Assembly: GCF_019931065.1 (NCBI RefSeq) | Contig: NZ_JAIOUQ010000009.1 | Location: 199,517 to 263,516, forward strand | Length of the DNA stretch: 64,000 nucleotides | Direction of reading: 5' to 3' | Origin: Methanobacterium spitsbergense | GTDB taxonomy: Archaea > Methanobacteriota > Methanobacteria > Methanobacteriales > Methanobacteriaceae | Part shown: positions 29,534 through 38,362 of the stretch, piece by piece | Position numbering within the stretch: position 1 is the first letter of the stretch | Layout: each line of letters opens with the position of its first letter | The notes under the pieces: model-generated | The model's database searches: none | Told to the model about the DNA's origin: nothing | Seen by the model: only the letters and a program-made list of their open reading frames with translations | Position numbers and translations under genes: made by a program

Positions 29534-31357
29534 TTAGAGCGCCCAGTAAAATATCCATATAAAAGCAGATAAAAATGCGATTATAAATATGAGCGGTGCA
29601 AATATTTTGCTTACAGCTACTATGGAACTTATAGTTGTTACAAGTTCTGTTGCATGTGTTGGTCCAAGAGTTTTTAAATCTTTTATCCTCGAAACATCAC
29701 AAGCAACTGTAACATCTTCAAGGTCTTTCATTGCATCTTCTGTAGATTTTATTATATGCTCAAGTATCAAATCTTGTTTTTTAGTTCCAACAGGATTGTG
29801 ACCGCCTGAAAGAGCATTTACAAAGTGTGTGTCAGATGTGAGAATTTCAGCTTCATCAAGACCAATATCCTTTAAATGTTTCAGAATTCTTTCCCTAAAT
29901 CCAATTATCATATTGTTGGAATCAAGCAGGATATAACCTGTTTTCTGATTATCAACTTCCAATACCATTACTTTAACTCCACTTTCTCCCACACCTTCGT
30001 CTTTGCTCACATCATCCATTGGGTCATATGCACATCCAACTTTGATATTATTTTGCTTTTCAGGTGATTGGAGTTTTTCCACAGCATCCATAAGCTCAAA
30101 AACTTCTTTGTTACCTGGTAGTATCCTGCCACCATCACCTTTAAATGCGTTATGACATTCTACTAATATCACATTTTTTGCCCCTGTTTTTGCTTTAGCA
30201 AGGTTTATTAGTGCAAGACCAACACCAAAGTCCATATCATCAAATCCTTCAGGAGCCATGGTAGCAAGTAGTACCAAATTGTTATCAAAGTATTGGGCAC
30301 CTATTTTTGCATTTCCGCTTTGAACCCTTGAGAATTTACCTGCTTTATTAGAATATTCCAAAGATTCTAAAGTGTCTCTGACTACTTTTTCTATCTTAGA
30401 TATTTCCTTTGATGATACGGGGTTGAAATCGTGTGTAGAAGGGCCGTGAGATACCATTGTAAATGGTTCAAATTTATTTGCTAGTTGCGTGGGCATGTTG
30501 CCTCCGCCTATGTTTCCTATTGGTCCGGGATGCACACTTGGACTTAAAAAGAGTGCTTTCAATCCATTTTTACCTTTGAAGGCCATTATCCCGATTATAG
30601 TATCTATAGGTTCTCCCATATCTTCAAAAAGTCCTTCAAGAGAATTTGAACCTTCTGTAACATGGGCTAAAAATAGGCTTAAGAGTTCCAAACCTCCAAC
30701 TCCCAGATTTCTTTTCATTGGGGATTCTATTATCACAACAAATGAATATATGGCAACCACAAGAATTAAGGAAGCGATAACAATTTTTATCAGTAATGCA
30801 AGTATACTGAAGTATCCAATATTCGTTGTGATGCTGGTTAATGATACAATTACAATTACCATACTTAATATTAGCGCAGGTTGGGCTGCTGCAGCTGGTA
30901 ATGATTTAAAAAAGTTGATATTGGATGTTCCCCATAATACTAGGATTCTTATTGCAAATATAATAACACATCCATAGACAAGGGCGTCGATGGTATAACT
31001 GTAAATTGTAAATGATGAGATTAGACTTCCAATAAAGTAAACAAAACCAACTATCAACATAGATAGAAGTGAAAGAAACATGGATTGTTTCATCTTCATA
31101 TGTCTACCTTCAAGGGTGTTGATCATAGGTTGGGTTACAGCACCACTCATTATGGATGTTAAACCAAATATAAGAAATCCTGCAGCGCCTCCATATATAA
31201 TACTATATAAAAGTGAATAATTGGTACTTGGTTCCAATGCAGAGACAATTGCACCTAAAACAAAACTTAAAAAGACCATACTTGCAACTGAAAAGGTTGA
31301 GCCGGGAAGGGTAACAATGTATTTGCTTAAACCCATTATTCTGTCAGAACTTGCCAT
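29534..31357 (-). CDS. DUF2070 family membrane protein
   Basis: A 607-aa archaeal protein. The N-terminal 210 residues form six to seven hydrophobic helices. A large soluble part follows with conserved [54 protein letters not shown] and [16 protein letters not shown], rich in His and Asp and suggesting a metal-dependent enzyme site. One more hydrophobic helix closes the C-terminus. GAGGTAA lies before the ATG and a TATA-like stretch near 31406-31420. Function unknown. Confidence 0.85.
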   Translation of the reverse strand: MASSDRIMGLSKYIVTLPGSTFSVASMVFLSFVLGAIVSALEPSTNYSLLYSIIYGGAAGFLIFGLTSIMSGAVTQPMINTLEGRHMKMKQSMFLSLLSMLIVGFVYFIGSLISSFTIYSYTIDALVYGCVIIFAIRILVLWGTSNINFFKSLPAAAAQPALILSMVIVIVSLTSITTNIGYFSILALLIKIVIASLILVVAIYSFVVIIESPMKRNLGVGGLELLSLFLAHVTEGSNSLEGLFEDMGEPIDTIIGIMAFKGKNGLKALFLSPSVHPGPIGNIGGGNMPTQLANKFEPFTMVSHGPSTHDFNPVSSKEISKIEKVVRDTLESLEYSNKAGKFSRVQSGNAKIGAQYFDNNLVLLATMAPEGFDDMDFGVGLALINLAKAKTGAKNVILVECHNAFKGDGGRILPGNKEVFELMDAVEKLQSPEKQNNIKVGCAYDPMDDVSKDEGVGESGVKVMVLEVDNQKTGYILLDSNNMIIGFRERILKHLKDIGLDEAEILTSDTHFVNALSGGHNPVGTKKQDLILEHIIKSTEDAMKDLEDVTVACDVSRIKDLKTLGPTHATELVTTISSIVAVSKIFAPLIFIIAFLSAFIWIFYWAL

Positions 31358-31722
31358 AATTTACCTCGATAGTAGTTAAAATTATTTATTAATGGTTATA
31401 TTAAATTTATATATAATATTTGTATCTTTAATTTTTTTTATTGATTATGAAGTTGAATATCATTATGTTAGTACTTCTATAGTTATATACATCATTTATT
31501 TACTGTTAAAAGATTATTATTCTTACTCCCTACATTACTAAAAATGAGAATCTAAATTTGTATATGTTTTTATTTTCTAGATTCATAAGTTTTAATTATC
31601 CAAATAATTTGGTTTTACACTTGCACTTTATGACCAATATTTTGTGAATAATATCACATAATCATAAATTTTTATTTTAAAAATTTATTTGATATTAAGA
31701 TCATAGTATTATTGGTGATTTA
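31358..31722. other. Divergent AT-rich intergenic region
   Basis: Holds the promoters for the DUF2070 gene (minus strand, TATA-like near 31406-31420) and for the small gene at 31723 (GGTGAT before its ATG). Nothing else is recognised. Confidence 0.45.
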
Positions 31723-31953
31723 ATGAGCTGGGCTGTTAAATTGAAAGTTACAACTTCCGATTGTGAAAAAATTTATGAAATTGGAGAAAATAAGGTTGTT
31801 TCAATACACATAAATTCTGAAGAGGAAATTATTGAAATTACAAAAGATGTATCTGATTTTAATATTATAATAATTCCATTCAATACACTAATTTATTTTA
31901 AATATAAATCAGAAAAACCCGAGGGTACAGCAATGGGGGTAACAAATCTTTAA
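31723..31953 (+). CDS. Small hypothetical protein, paralogue of 42011-42220
   Basis: A 76-aa soluble protein with predicted beta strands. It aligns over its whole length with the 69-aa protein at 42011: MSWAVKLKVTTSDCEKIYE versus MTWALKLKVSTLSCKKVYE, then IIEITKDVSDFNIIIIPFNT versus IIEITQDTSKFDQIVIPFDT. A single Cys, the Trp-3 and the I-I-E-I-T and I-P-F blocks are shared. No known family is recognised. Both genes lie in the signalling-rich region. GGTGAT six bases before the ATG supports the start. Confidence 0.68.
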   Translation: MSWAVKLKVTTSDCEKIYEIGENKVVSIHINSEEEIIEITKDVSDFNIIIIPFNTLIYFKYKSEKPEGTAMGVTNL

Positions 31954-32054
31954 TTATTATATGTTGAAATGTTTGTGATAATTTTCACAAAAAATCTAAA
32001 ATTTACATAAATTATATCTGCTATGAATATAGATTACTATTGGTGGACCAATAA

Positions 32055-32447
32055 ATGTTAAAATTTGATGAATATGAAATAAAAGTAAATAAACCCTTTG
32101 CAACCGATATGGTAATTAAATTTGTAGATAATGGAGTTAACAGAGAACAATATCGATTTATAAGTAACCGATTACACAATCAAAACTTATATCTTGATAA
32201 TGAATACTCCATGACTTCTGAAATAGAATATAATGAATCACTACAAACATTATCAATAGAAGTCACAATAATCATTCCTAATCGAATTATGCCTAAAGAT
32301 GCTGACAAAACCAAGGAAATATTTATAATCCATATAAACAGGTTTCAAAAATTCTATGAAAGAATAAATCAATCTTTAAACTATAGAAAAACAAAAAAAT
32401 TGAATATAAACCGTTTTAACAGCCAAAATAACGGTTCACAAATGTAA
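32055..32447 (+). CDS. Hypothetical protein
   Basis: A 130-aa protein I do not recognise. It has alternating strands (IKVNKPFATDMVIKF, LSIEVTIIIPNRIMP) and a basic, Asn-rich C-terminus. No signal peptide or membrane helix. GGTGGACC before the ATG supports translation. It follows the small paralogue gene by 101 bp and may share its transcript. Confidence 0.55.
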   Translation: MLKFDEYEIKVNKPFATDMVIKFVDNGVNREQYRFISNRLHNQNLYLDNEYSMTSEIEYNESLQTLSIEVTIIIPNRIMPKDADKTKEIFIIHINRFQKFYERINQSLNYRKTKKLNINRFNSQNNGSQM

Positions 32448-32695
32448 TTTTATCCAAATTTAAATAATCATATATTCTATTGTACCCATTAGGACAAATT
32501 TTAAAGATCAGAGATAATTCTTGAAGTTTTATACAAATTCTTTTTTTTAAATTAGTCAAGTATATCCTATTTGTTCTCATATATGTTCTTATCAATATAT
32601 TTCAAGAATTTTAGGTTTTTTCTAAGATAAGATGTAAATAACTGAAATTTCCAAAATATTCAACAATATACTTAGGATTGATAAAAGGTGAATCT

Positions 32696-33241
32696 ATGAA
32701 TGTGAAACTTGAAACCCCAATTTCATCAGAGGAAACAGCAAATTTAAGGATTGGAGATATTGTTTACATCTCAGGAACCATTTATACTGCAAGAGACAGT
32801 GCTCATAAAAGAATGGTTGAAAAAGGATCTCCAATTGATATTAAAGATTCTATTATTTTTCATGCAGGTCCCATAATAAAAAAAACAGATGATAAATACG
32901 ATATGATTGCTGTTGGCCCTACAACAAGCACTAGGATGAATCCATATGAACATAAAATCTTAGACATGGGTGCAGGGCTTATTGTTGGAAAGGGTGGTAT
33001 GGATGAAGAGACTTCAAAGGCTCTGGTTAGAAATAAAAAAGCTTACCTATCAGCAGTTGGTGGATGTGCAGCACTATATGTTAAATCAGTGGTGAAGGTT
33101 AACAGTGTTCACTGGCTTGATCTTGGTGTTCCTGAAGCAGTTTGGGAACTGGAAGTCAAAGAATTTGGACCATTAATTGTTACAATGGATTCAACAGGGG
33201 GAAACCTCTATGACGAAGTTAAAAAACGAGTATCAAATTAA
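32696..33241 (+). CDS. Fumarate hydratase class I, beta subunit
   Basis: A 181-aa C-terminal-type subunit of the two-subunit [4Fe-4S] fumarase/tartrate dehydratase family, which hydrates fumarate to malate in the incomplete reductive citric acid branch of methanogens. Motifs: [20 protein letters not shown], the HAGPI block, [19 protein letters not shown] and GGCAALY. The catalytic cluster is in the alpha subunit, whose gene is not in this window. AAGGTGA at 32685-32691 sets the ATG at 32696. The 3' end overlaps the next gene by 32 bases. Confidence 0.9.
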   Translation: MNVKLETPISSEETANLRIGDIVYISGTIYTARDSAHKRMVEKGSPIDIKDSIIFHAGPIIKKTDDKYDMIAVGPTTSTRMNPYEHKILDMGAGLIVGKGGMDEETSKALVRNKKAYLSAVGGCAALYVKSVVKVNSVHWLDLGVPEAVWELEVKEFGPLIVTMDSTGGNLYDEVKKRVSN

Positions 33242-34025
33242 GGAATTTTCTGATGAAGACTATCCACTGAAGAACCTTTCAGATACACATATTCATACAA
33301 GTCCAGATATTAAACCCAGATTACAAACAGATATTGAAGCTGTTTTGAGTGCTAAAAATGAGAAAATGCATTCAATAGTTTTAAAATCTCATCTAGAACC
33401 AACATCAGGTAGGGCAATAATTGCTTCTGAAGTGGCTAGCTTTCCAGTTTTTGGGGGTGTGGTACTCAATAATAGTGTTGGAGGATTAAATCCCGCAGCT
33501 GTCAAAGCTTCCGCTGAAATTGGAGGTAGATTTGTTTGGTTTCCAACAGTTTCATATCCAACCATGGAAATGGATTGGGTTAAGATTGAAGAGATATTGC
33601 ATGTAGTTGCTGAAAATAACATGGTTATTGGAACGGGACATATGAAACCATCAGATATATTTAGTTTGATAGATATGGCTAAGACCCTTGGAATTTGGAA
33701 AATAATTGTTAATCATCCATTAACTGGAGTAGTTGGTGCAACTATAGATGAACAAGTGGAAATGGCTAGTTATGCTTATTTAGAACACTGTTTTGTTGCT
33801 TGTATGGAGATGCACGATAACCTCGATCCAATGATAATTGGAGATTCAATAAAAGAAATTGGTGCAAAGAGATGTTTAATGGCTACAGATTTTGGTCAAA
33901 TCCATAACACTCTTCCTGTTAATGGTTTGAAGATGTTTATTAATACCATGTTTGAATATGATATTTCAATGAATGAGATTAAATTAATGTGTGGTATAAA
34001 TCCCAAGAAACTTATACTGGGCTAA
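33210..34025 (+). CDS. DUF6282-like TIM-barrel metal-dependent hydrolase
   Basis: A 271-aa protein with [14 protein letters not shown] near the N-terminus (HxH metal ligands), [20 protein letters not shown] and [10 protein letters not shown], a pattern of amidohydrolase-like TIM barrels and of the DUF6282 group. The start at 33210 lies inside the fumarase gene, preceded by GGGGGA at 33196-33201, which implies translational coupling. The substrate is unknown. Confidence 0.72.
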   Translation: MTKLKNEYQIKEFSDEDYPLKNLSDTHIHTSPDIKPRLQTDIEAVLSAKNEKMHSIVLKSHLEPTSGRAIIASEVASFPVFGGVVLNNSVGGLNPAAVKASAEIGGRFVWFPTVSYPTMEMDWVKIEEILHVVAENNMVIGTGHMKPSDIFSLIDMAKTLGIWKIIVNHPLTGVVGATIDEQVEMASYAYLEHCFVACMEMHDNLDPMIIGDSIKEIGAKRCLMATDFGQIHNTLPVNGLKMFINTMFEYDISMNEIKLMCGINPKKLILG

Positions 34026-34284
34026 CTTATACTGGGTTAAATATAGTTTCAAGTTAGATTTTAGTAATTCAATGAATAAAATAGATATTTACAATTTCTA
34101 AATCAATTTCAATGTTAAACATATAATCTTATAAATATTGATTAATTTTTGTTTAATATAATTTGTAAAACATAATCACTAGATTTTGTAATAGTTATTA
34201 ATAATTAATTGGAGATGAAATTTTCCAGAAGATTATATAAACAATTTAAGTTAGACATATAGTTAAGTATAACATGTAGAGGAG

Positions 34285-35145
34285 GTGTTTCTAGTTCCTG
34301 AAGAAAAAATTCTAGTAATTGAAGATGAGAATATTACTGCCCTTGAAATACAGACTAAGCTTGAAGGCTGGGGTTACGAAGTAGTAGGACTCGCAGGATC
34401 TGGAGAAGAAGCCATTCAGATATCAAATGAAAAAGGTACAGATCTTATTCTGGCAGATATCGTGTTAAGAGGAGATATGGATGGAATAGATGCTGTGGAA
34501 CGTATTTCACAACGTTTTGATGTACCTGTTATATACCTGACTGCACATGCAGATGGAGATACTTTTGAAAGGGCCAAATTGACTAGACCCTCAGGTTATG
34601 TTATAAAACCTTTTGATGATACAGAACTTAAATACAGTATAGAAATAGCTCTTTTAAGAAGAGATTATCAATACAAAACCAAAGAATTTGAAGAAAAAGA
34701 ACGCATGAGTACTGTAAAAGACTTCATGTTAAGTTCTACACCTGCACTCACATCTCAGATACGAATAGAAGATACAGCAAGTTTTTTACAAGAATTTGCC
34801 AAGTTTTTTGAGGATAATATGAAGGTAAAATTTAAGAGAGAACTTAAAGTTCAACATGATTTTATTGATGATCCTGAATATTTAAGAAAAGTTCAATCTG
34901 AATATATTGCATGGATGGCTCATATGTTTTCAAACTTAGGCTACAGTGTAGAAACAAGCGCAGATGAATTTAGAGTTGTCGAATGCTTGTGGGGTCCAAA
35001 GATAAAGGATAATAAAATATACTGCCTAATGTGTAAGGCAATGGCAGAACTCGCACTAAAATGGGCAAGTATAGATGGAAAAATTGCACATAGCTATCTT
35101 TTAGGTCCTAATCCTCCTAGATGTAAATTTTCAATTGAATATTAA
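34285..35145 (+). CDS. Response regulator with MOD1-type (methanogen output domain 1) C-terminus
   Basis: Residues 1-120 form a complete receiver: acidic EDE, phosphoacceptor Asp in LILADIVLRG, Thr in YLTAHA and Lys in YVIKPF. Residues 170-286 match the methanogen output domain found after receivers in these archaea (FFEDNMKVKFKREL, ECLWGPKIKDNKIYCLMCKA), including a Cys pair CLMCK. It has no DNA-binding HTH. The only usable start is a GTG at 34285 that lies inside its own GGAGGTG, an odd arrangement. Likely partner of the HisKA_2 kinases in this region, but no direct evidence. Confidence 0.78.
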   Translation: MFLVPEEKILVIEDENITALEIQTKLEGWGYEVVGLAGSGEEAIQISNEKGTDLILADIVLRGDMDGIDAVERISQRFDVPVIYLTAHADGDTFERAKLTRPSGYVIKPFDDTELKYSIEIALLRRDYQYKTKEFEEKERMSTVKDFMLSSTPALTSQIRIEDTASFLQEFAKFFEDNMKVKFKRELKVQHDFIDDPEYLRKVQSEYIAWMAHMFSNLGYSVETSADEFRVVECLWGPKIKDNKIYCLMCKAMAELALKWASIDGKIAHSYLLGPNPPRCKFSIEY

Positions 35146-35327
35146 TAATTTTATTCTTATTTTATAATTAAATAATTTTTAACAAGAACTAATTTAAATT
35201 AAAATTTATTATACCCTAAATTAGGAAAAAAAAAGTTTCCGTGAATATTAATGCAGAAATTCAAATGATATGAATTATAAATAAATCTCAGGTTTATTAA
35301 TAAACTGAAGTTTAGGAGAATATTTTC

Positions 35328-35804
35328 ATGCCCAAACATCCTGGAGAATGGAATAACGAAGGAATTGCCTTTTTTGAGAATGGCCAGTATAATGAAGCAA
35401 TAAAATGCTATGATAAAACATTGGAAATTGATCCAAATTTTGTTCAAGCTCTTAACAACAAGGGAAATGTTTTAAGAATACTTAAAAAATATACAGAAGC
35501 TTTAGATGTATTTAATAAAGCTATTTCTAAGGATGAGAATAATACAGAACTCTTGGTTAATTTGGGGGCGGTATATTATGATATGGAAGATTATTCTTCT
35601 GCAATTGAATGTTATAACAAAGCACTAACCATAAATCCGGAAAATACCAATGCTCTTACTAACAAAGGAGCAGCATTTGCTAACTCTGGAGACCTAGAAG
35701 CGGGCATGAAATGCTTTAATGAAGCTTTAAAAATTAATCCTTTAGATGTTAATGCAAGAATAAATAGGGATAAGCTCCGAGATTTTTTAGTTGGTAGAAA
35801 TTAA
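35328..35804 (+). CDS. Tetratricopeptide repeat protein
   Basis: A 158-aa protein of four TPR units, each about 34 residues (EWNNEGIAFFENGQYNEAIK, ALNNKGNVLRILKKYTEALD, LLVNLGAVYYDMEDYSSAIE, ALTNKGAAFANSGDLEAGMK). It has the canonical W/L-G-Y-A-P pattern and no other domain, signal peptide or membrane segment. Probably a protein-interaction scaffold. TAGGAGAA precedes the ATG. Confidence 0.88.
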   Translation: MPKHPGEWNNEGIAFFENGQYNEAIKCYDKTLEIDPNFVQALNNKGNVLRILKKYTEALDVFNKAISKDENNTELLVNLGAVYYDMEDYSSAIECYNKALTINPENTNALTNKGAAFANSGDLEAGMKCFNEALKINPLDVNARINRDKLRDFLVGRN

Positions 35805-36308
35805 TAGTTCCTTTCAATCCCACATGCCATTTGAATATTGTTTAGAATAATAAAGAAAAGTATCTGATATCCATATCTATACCAAAATTGCCATTCTTCA
35901 TTGATAACAACATTCTTTTAATATTGTTGAATTATTTCTATTAATTTAGTTTTTTAAATTTGAATTTTTACTTTCAAATTTTTTTCCAAATTTTATTGAT
36001 GAGTAGTAAATTCAATATGATTCAAAATAATAATTTTTTGATTCATTTTCTTATTTCCTATTTGCATTAGTTTTTTTTGAATCAAAATGTAATCCAATTA
36101 AGATATTATTTTATAATAACTTTGTAATATTAAAGAATTATTAATTGTTTTTATATCTCAAATATTTACAAATGTTAAAAATGTACCTATATTGATAAGT
36201 TGGTCTAGGGGTCTTGAACAAGATAGGGATAAAATGAATTTTTAGGGAATACAACAAAAAAAACTAAAATTATTGATCACTGATACTGGTGTTCAGTGAT
36301 GTAATCAG
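35805..36308. other. Gene-poor AT-rich region 3' of tRNA-Gln
   Basis: No coding frame is recognisable. At its end is a perfect 8-bp inverted repeat, ATCACTGA (36276-36283) and TCAGTGAT (36293-36300), with a 9-nt spacer, nine bases past the 3' end of the tRNA gene. It may be a processing or termination hairpin, or part of an attachment site. Confidence 0.5.
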
Positions 36309-36380
36309 TAGTCCCTGGCGGAGTCGAACCGCCGTCGAAAGATCCAGAGTCTCACAGGATTGCCACTACCCCAAGGGACT
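36309..36380 (-). tRNA. tRNA-Gln (anticodon CUG)
   Basis: On the minus strand the acceptor AGTCCCT pairs fully with AGGGACT. The D arm has GGGTAGTGGCAATCCT and the T arm is GGCGG-TTCGACT-CCGCC. The anticodon loop CTCTGGA gives CUG. The first pair is A1-U72, the identity feature archaeal GatDE uses to recognise tRNA-Gln. CCA is not encoded. The anticodon stem TGAGA/TCTTT is weak, with three Watson-Crick pairs, one G-U and a U-U mismatch. Confidence 0.88.
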
Positions 36381-36801
36381 AAAATGTATACTGCTTCAGC
36401 TTGTAAAATTCAAGATAAAAAGCACAGTTTCAAGATTTGATTTCATAGTATATAACGATTTGGGCTAAGAATTTGTGCTCGACACAAGGATAGTTGTTTT
36501 ATTAATATTTAGCAAGGCCTATATTACTATCCCAAGAATATAATTAAAAAAAATAGGAAATAACACTTTTTTAATTGAAAGAAAAAATTTTCATTTTTGA
36601 TTTAAATTTTTCTCCATATTTTACCAGGATAAACTTAATTTGATTTTATGCTTTTAGTGGAATATTTTTAAATCCTTGCGAATAAGTTGAAATTATTACT
36701 AATTTAGATCACATCTAAAAAAATAAATCATCCAAAAAAAAAGAATATTAAATTATTATCTCAATTGTTTGATACCAAAAAATAATCAAGTAATTATTAT
36801 T
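36381..36801. other. Gene-poor region with possible tRNA promoter
   Basis: Minus-strand TTATATACTA at 36446-36455 could be the TATA box of the tRNA gene, giving a leader of about 45 nt. No gene or repeat was seen in the remainder. Confidence 0.35.
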
Positions 36802-38175
36802 TTAGATATCCTCCTTCTCATCTCGTGCCATAGCCAATAGTAGGGCATCAGAACGACGCACATCATAGTTATTGAAGCTATTTATGAAATTTTTGAGATG
36901 TTCCTCACCCTTTTCGGTTAGAAGGTACTCTTCAATTTCTTCAATTAAAAGTTCTTCTTCTATTAATGGTTTTATGAGATTTTTAAATTTACTATCAAAA
37001 TCATATGGTTCTGAACCAGTAGCTTTGAGCTCACTAAGTACAGGGATATAGTTGTCGGGATGGAAAGTACTATGGAGTGAAGAAATTATTTCTTTGCGTG
37101 TTCTTTGCTGGTCTTCCCATAAAAGGTATAGTATCCAGTTTCGGAATGCTATTAATCTGTTTTCTTCCCAACATTCTTGTAATGGAAGTTTGTACTCTTT
37201 AGAGTAATCTTCTTCTCCGCCTCTCTCAGCAAATATAGCTTCTCGAAGTAAACTTACAGCATCTCTAAATATACCTGCCCCTACGAATAATCCGATTAGA
37301 GCATCAACAAAGAAAACACCATAAATTGCGAAAATAGCACCTATAATAACCGATGAACCAATGAAAATATGATTTTTACTATCAACAGATTGTGATATTA
37401 AAGTTAAACTATTGGTGACTTTCCCAACGAAACGTTGGTAATAAAAAAGGAAAAACGCAGATAATATAGCCACTCCTTCAACAGCTATAACTAGATATGG
37501 CATAGTTATGGGTTCTGCATGTCCTCCAAATGTCGCTAATAAATGGGTGATGGAATCAAATAATACTGTAATGGCCGCAATAAATAATCCTGCTACAACT
37601 AGAAGTGTGCTTAATTTTTCTCGATGATATTTAATTCCCAGCCAAACCAAGATAGCTTCGACAGTATCCATGGTGGCATCACTTCCATCGGCAATTAAAC
37701 CCATACTACCGCTTATTAAACCACCACCAAGTTTAAGAAACGCAAGGAATGCATCTAAAAATGTAGTATTCATGGCTGTGGTGGAAGGTTTTAATTCCTT
37801 ATCTACCATAGCCGCCTCTTTTTTTATCTTTTCTCCAAATATTTTAGCTTGACTCAATCCTTCCTTGGTTAATTCATATTTATCATCTTTATTTAGATTA
37901 ATCCAACCTTTTTTGATTAATTTATCCATTTCAATTTCAGCACCATGATTAGACTTATCATTTCTAACTTCTTCCAGTTCTGAGCGTAAACGAGTAGCTT
38001 TGAAAAATAATCTTTCCATAAGTGGCTGGCCTTTTCCAGGTAACTGCTGGTACCAGATCAAAGATAAAAATAACATGGATTTTTCCCATAATTCCTCCAA
38101 ACTGAGTGGGCCTTCCTTTAGAATGGCCATCATCAAAAATTTATCATACCCTAAGATAGGTTTTTCTTTTTCCAT
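36802..38175 (-). CDS. CDF-like cation transporter flanked by winged-helix-like segments
   Basis: A 457-aa protein. Residues 10-130 look like a winged helix (LMMAILKEGPLSLEELWEK, then KYELTKEGLSQAKIF). Residues 135-330 form about six membrane helices of the cation diffusion facilitator type, with GLIADGSDATMDTV in TM2 (D-x-x-x-D) and SQSVDSKNHIFIGSS in TM5 (D-x-x-x-H). Residues 340-457 are again helical with EEYLLTEKGEEHL and replace the usual CDF C-terminal domain. GGAG precedes the ATG. It may be an exporter or a membrane-bound sensor; the metal is unknown. Confidence 0.72.
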   Translation of the reverse strand: MEKEKPILGYDKFLMMAILKEGPLSLEELWEKSMLFLSLIWYQQLPGKGQPLMERLFFKATRLRSELEEVRNDKSNHGAEIEMDKLIKKGWINLNKDDKYELTKEGLSQAKIFGEKIKKEAAMVDKELKPSTTAMNTTFLDAFLAFLKLGGGLISGSMGLIADGSDATMDTVEAILVWLGIKYHREKLSTLLVVAGLFIAAITVLFDSITHLLATFGGHAEPITMPYLVIAVEGVAILSAFFLFYYQRFVGKVTNSLTLISQSVDSKNHIFIGSSVIIGAIFAIYGVFFVDALIGLFVGAGIFRDAVSLLREAIFAERGGEEDYSKEYKLPLQECWEENRLIAFRNWILYLLWEDQQRTRKEIISSLHSTFHPDNYIPVLSELKATGSEPYDFDSKFKNLIKPLIEEELLIEEIEEYLLTEKGEEHLKNFINSFNNYDVRRSDALLLAMARDEKEDI

Positions 38176-38362
38176 TAATATTTCTCCATTAATAAATATT
38201 ATATCTAGATCAATCAGCTAACGATAATTTATTGAAAATATTGTCAATATGAGTGGAATCTTATTTATTACTCATTAGTATTTAGTCTAAATGATAAGTA
38301 TTTAAATATACGTCCGGTGGTATACAATGGGAGTGTGAAGGATCAGTAAAATATCTTTTAAC

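Noticed and set aside
30489..30977. 162-codon frame on the plus strand within DUF2070
   Set aside because: Antisense to conserved and hydrophobic parts of the DUF2070 protein. It carries no recognisable domain.
36309..36380. Genomic island integrated at tRNA-Gln
   Set aside because: No integrase and no duplicate of the tRNA 3' end is visible within the window; only noted as a possibility.
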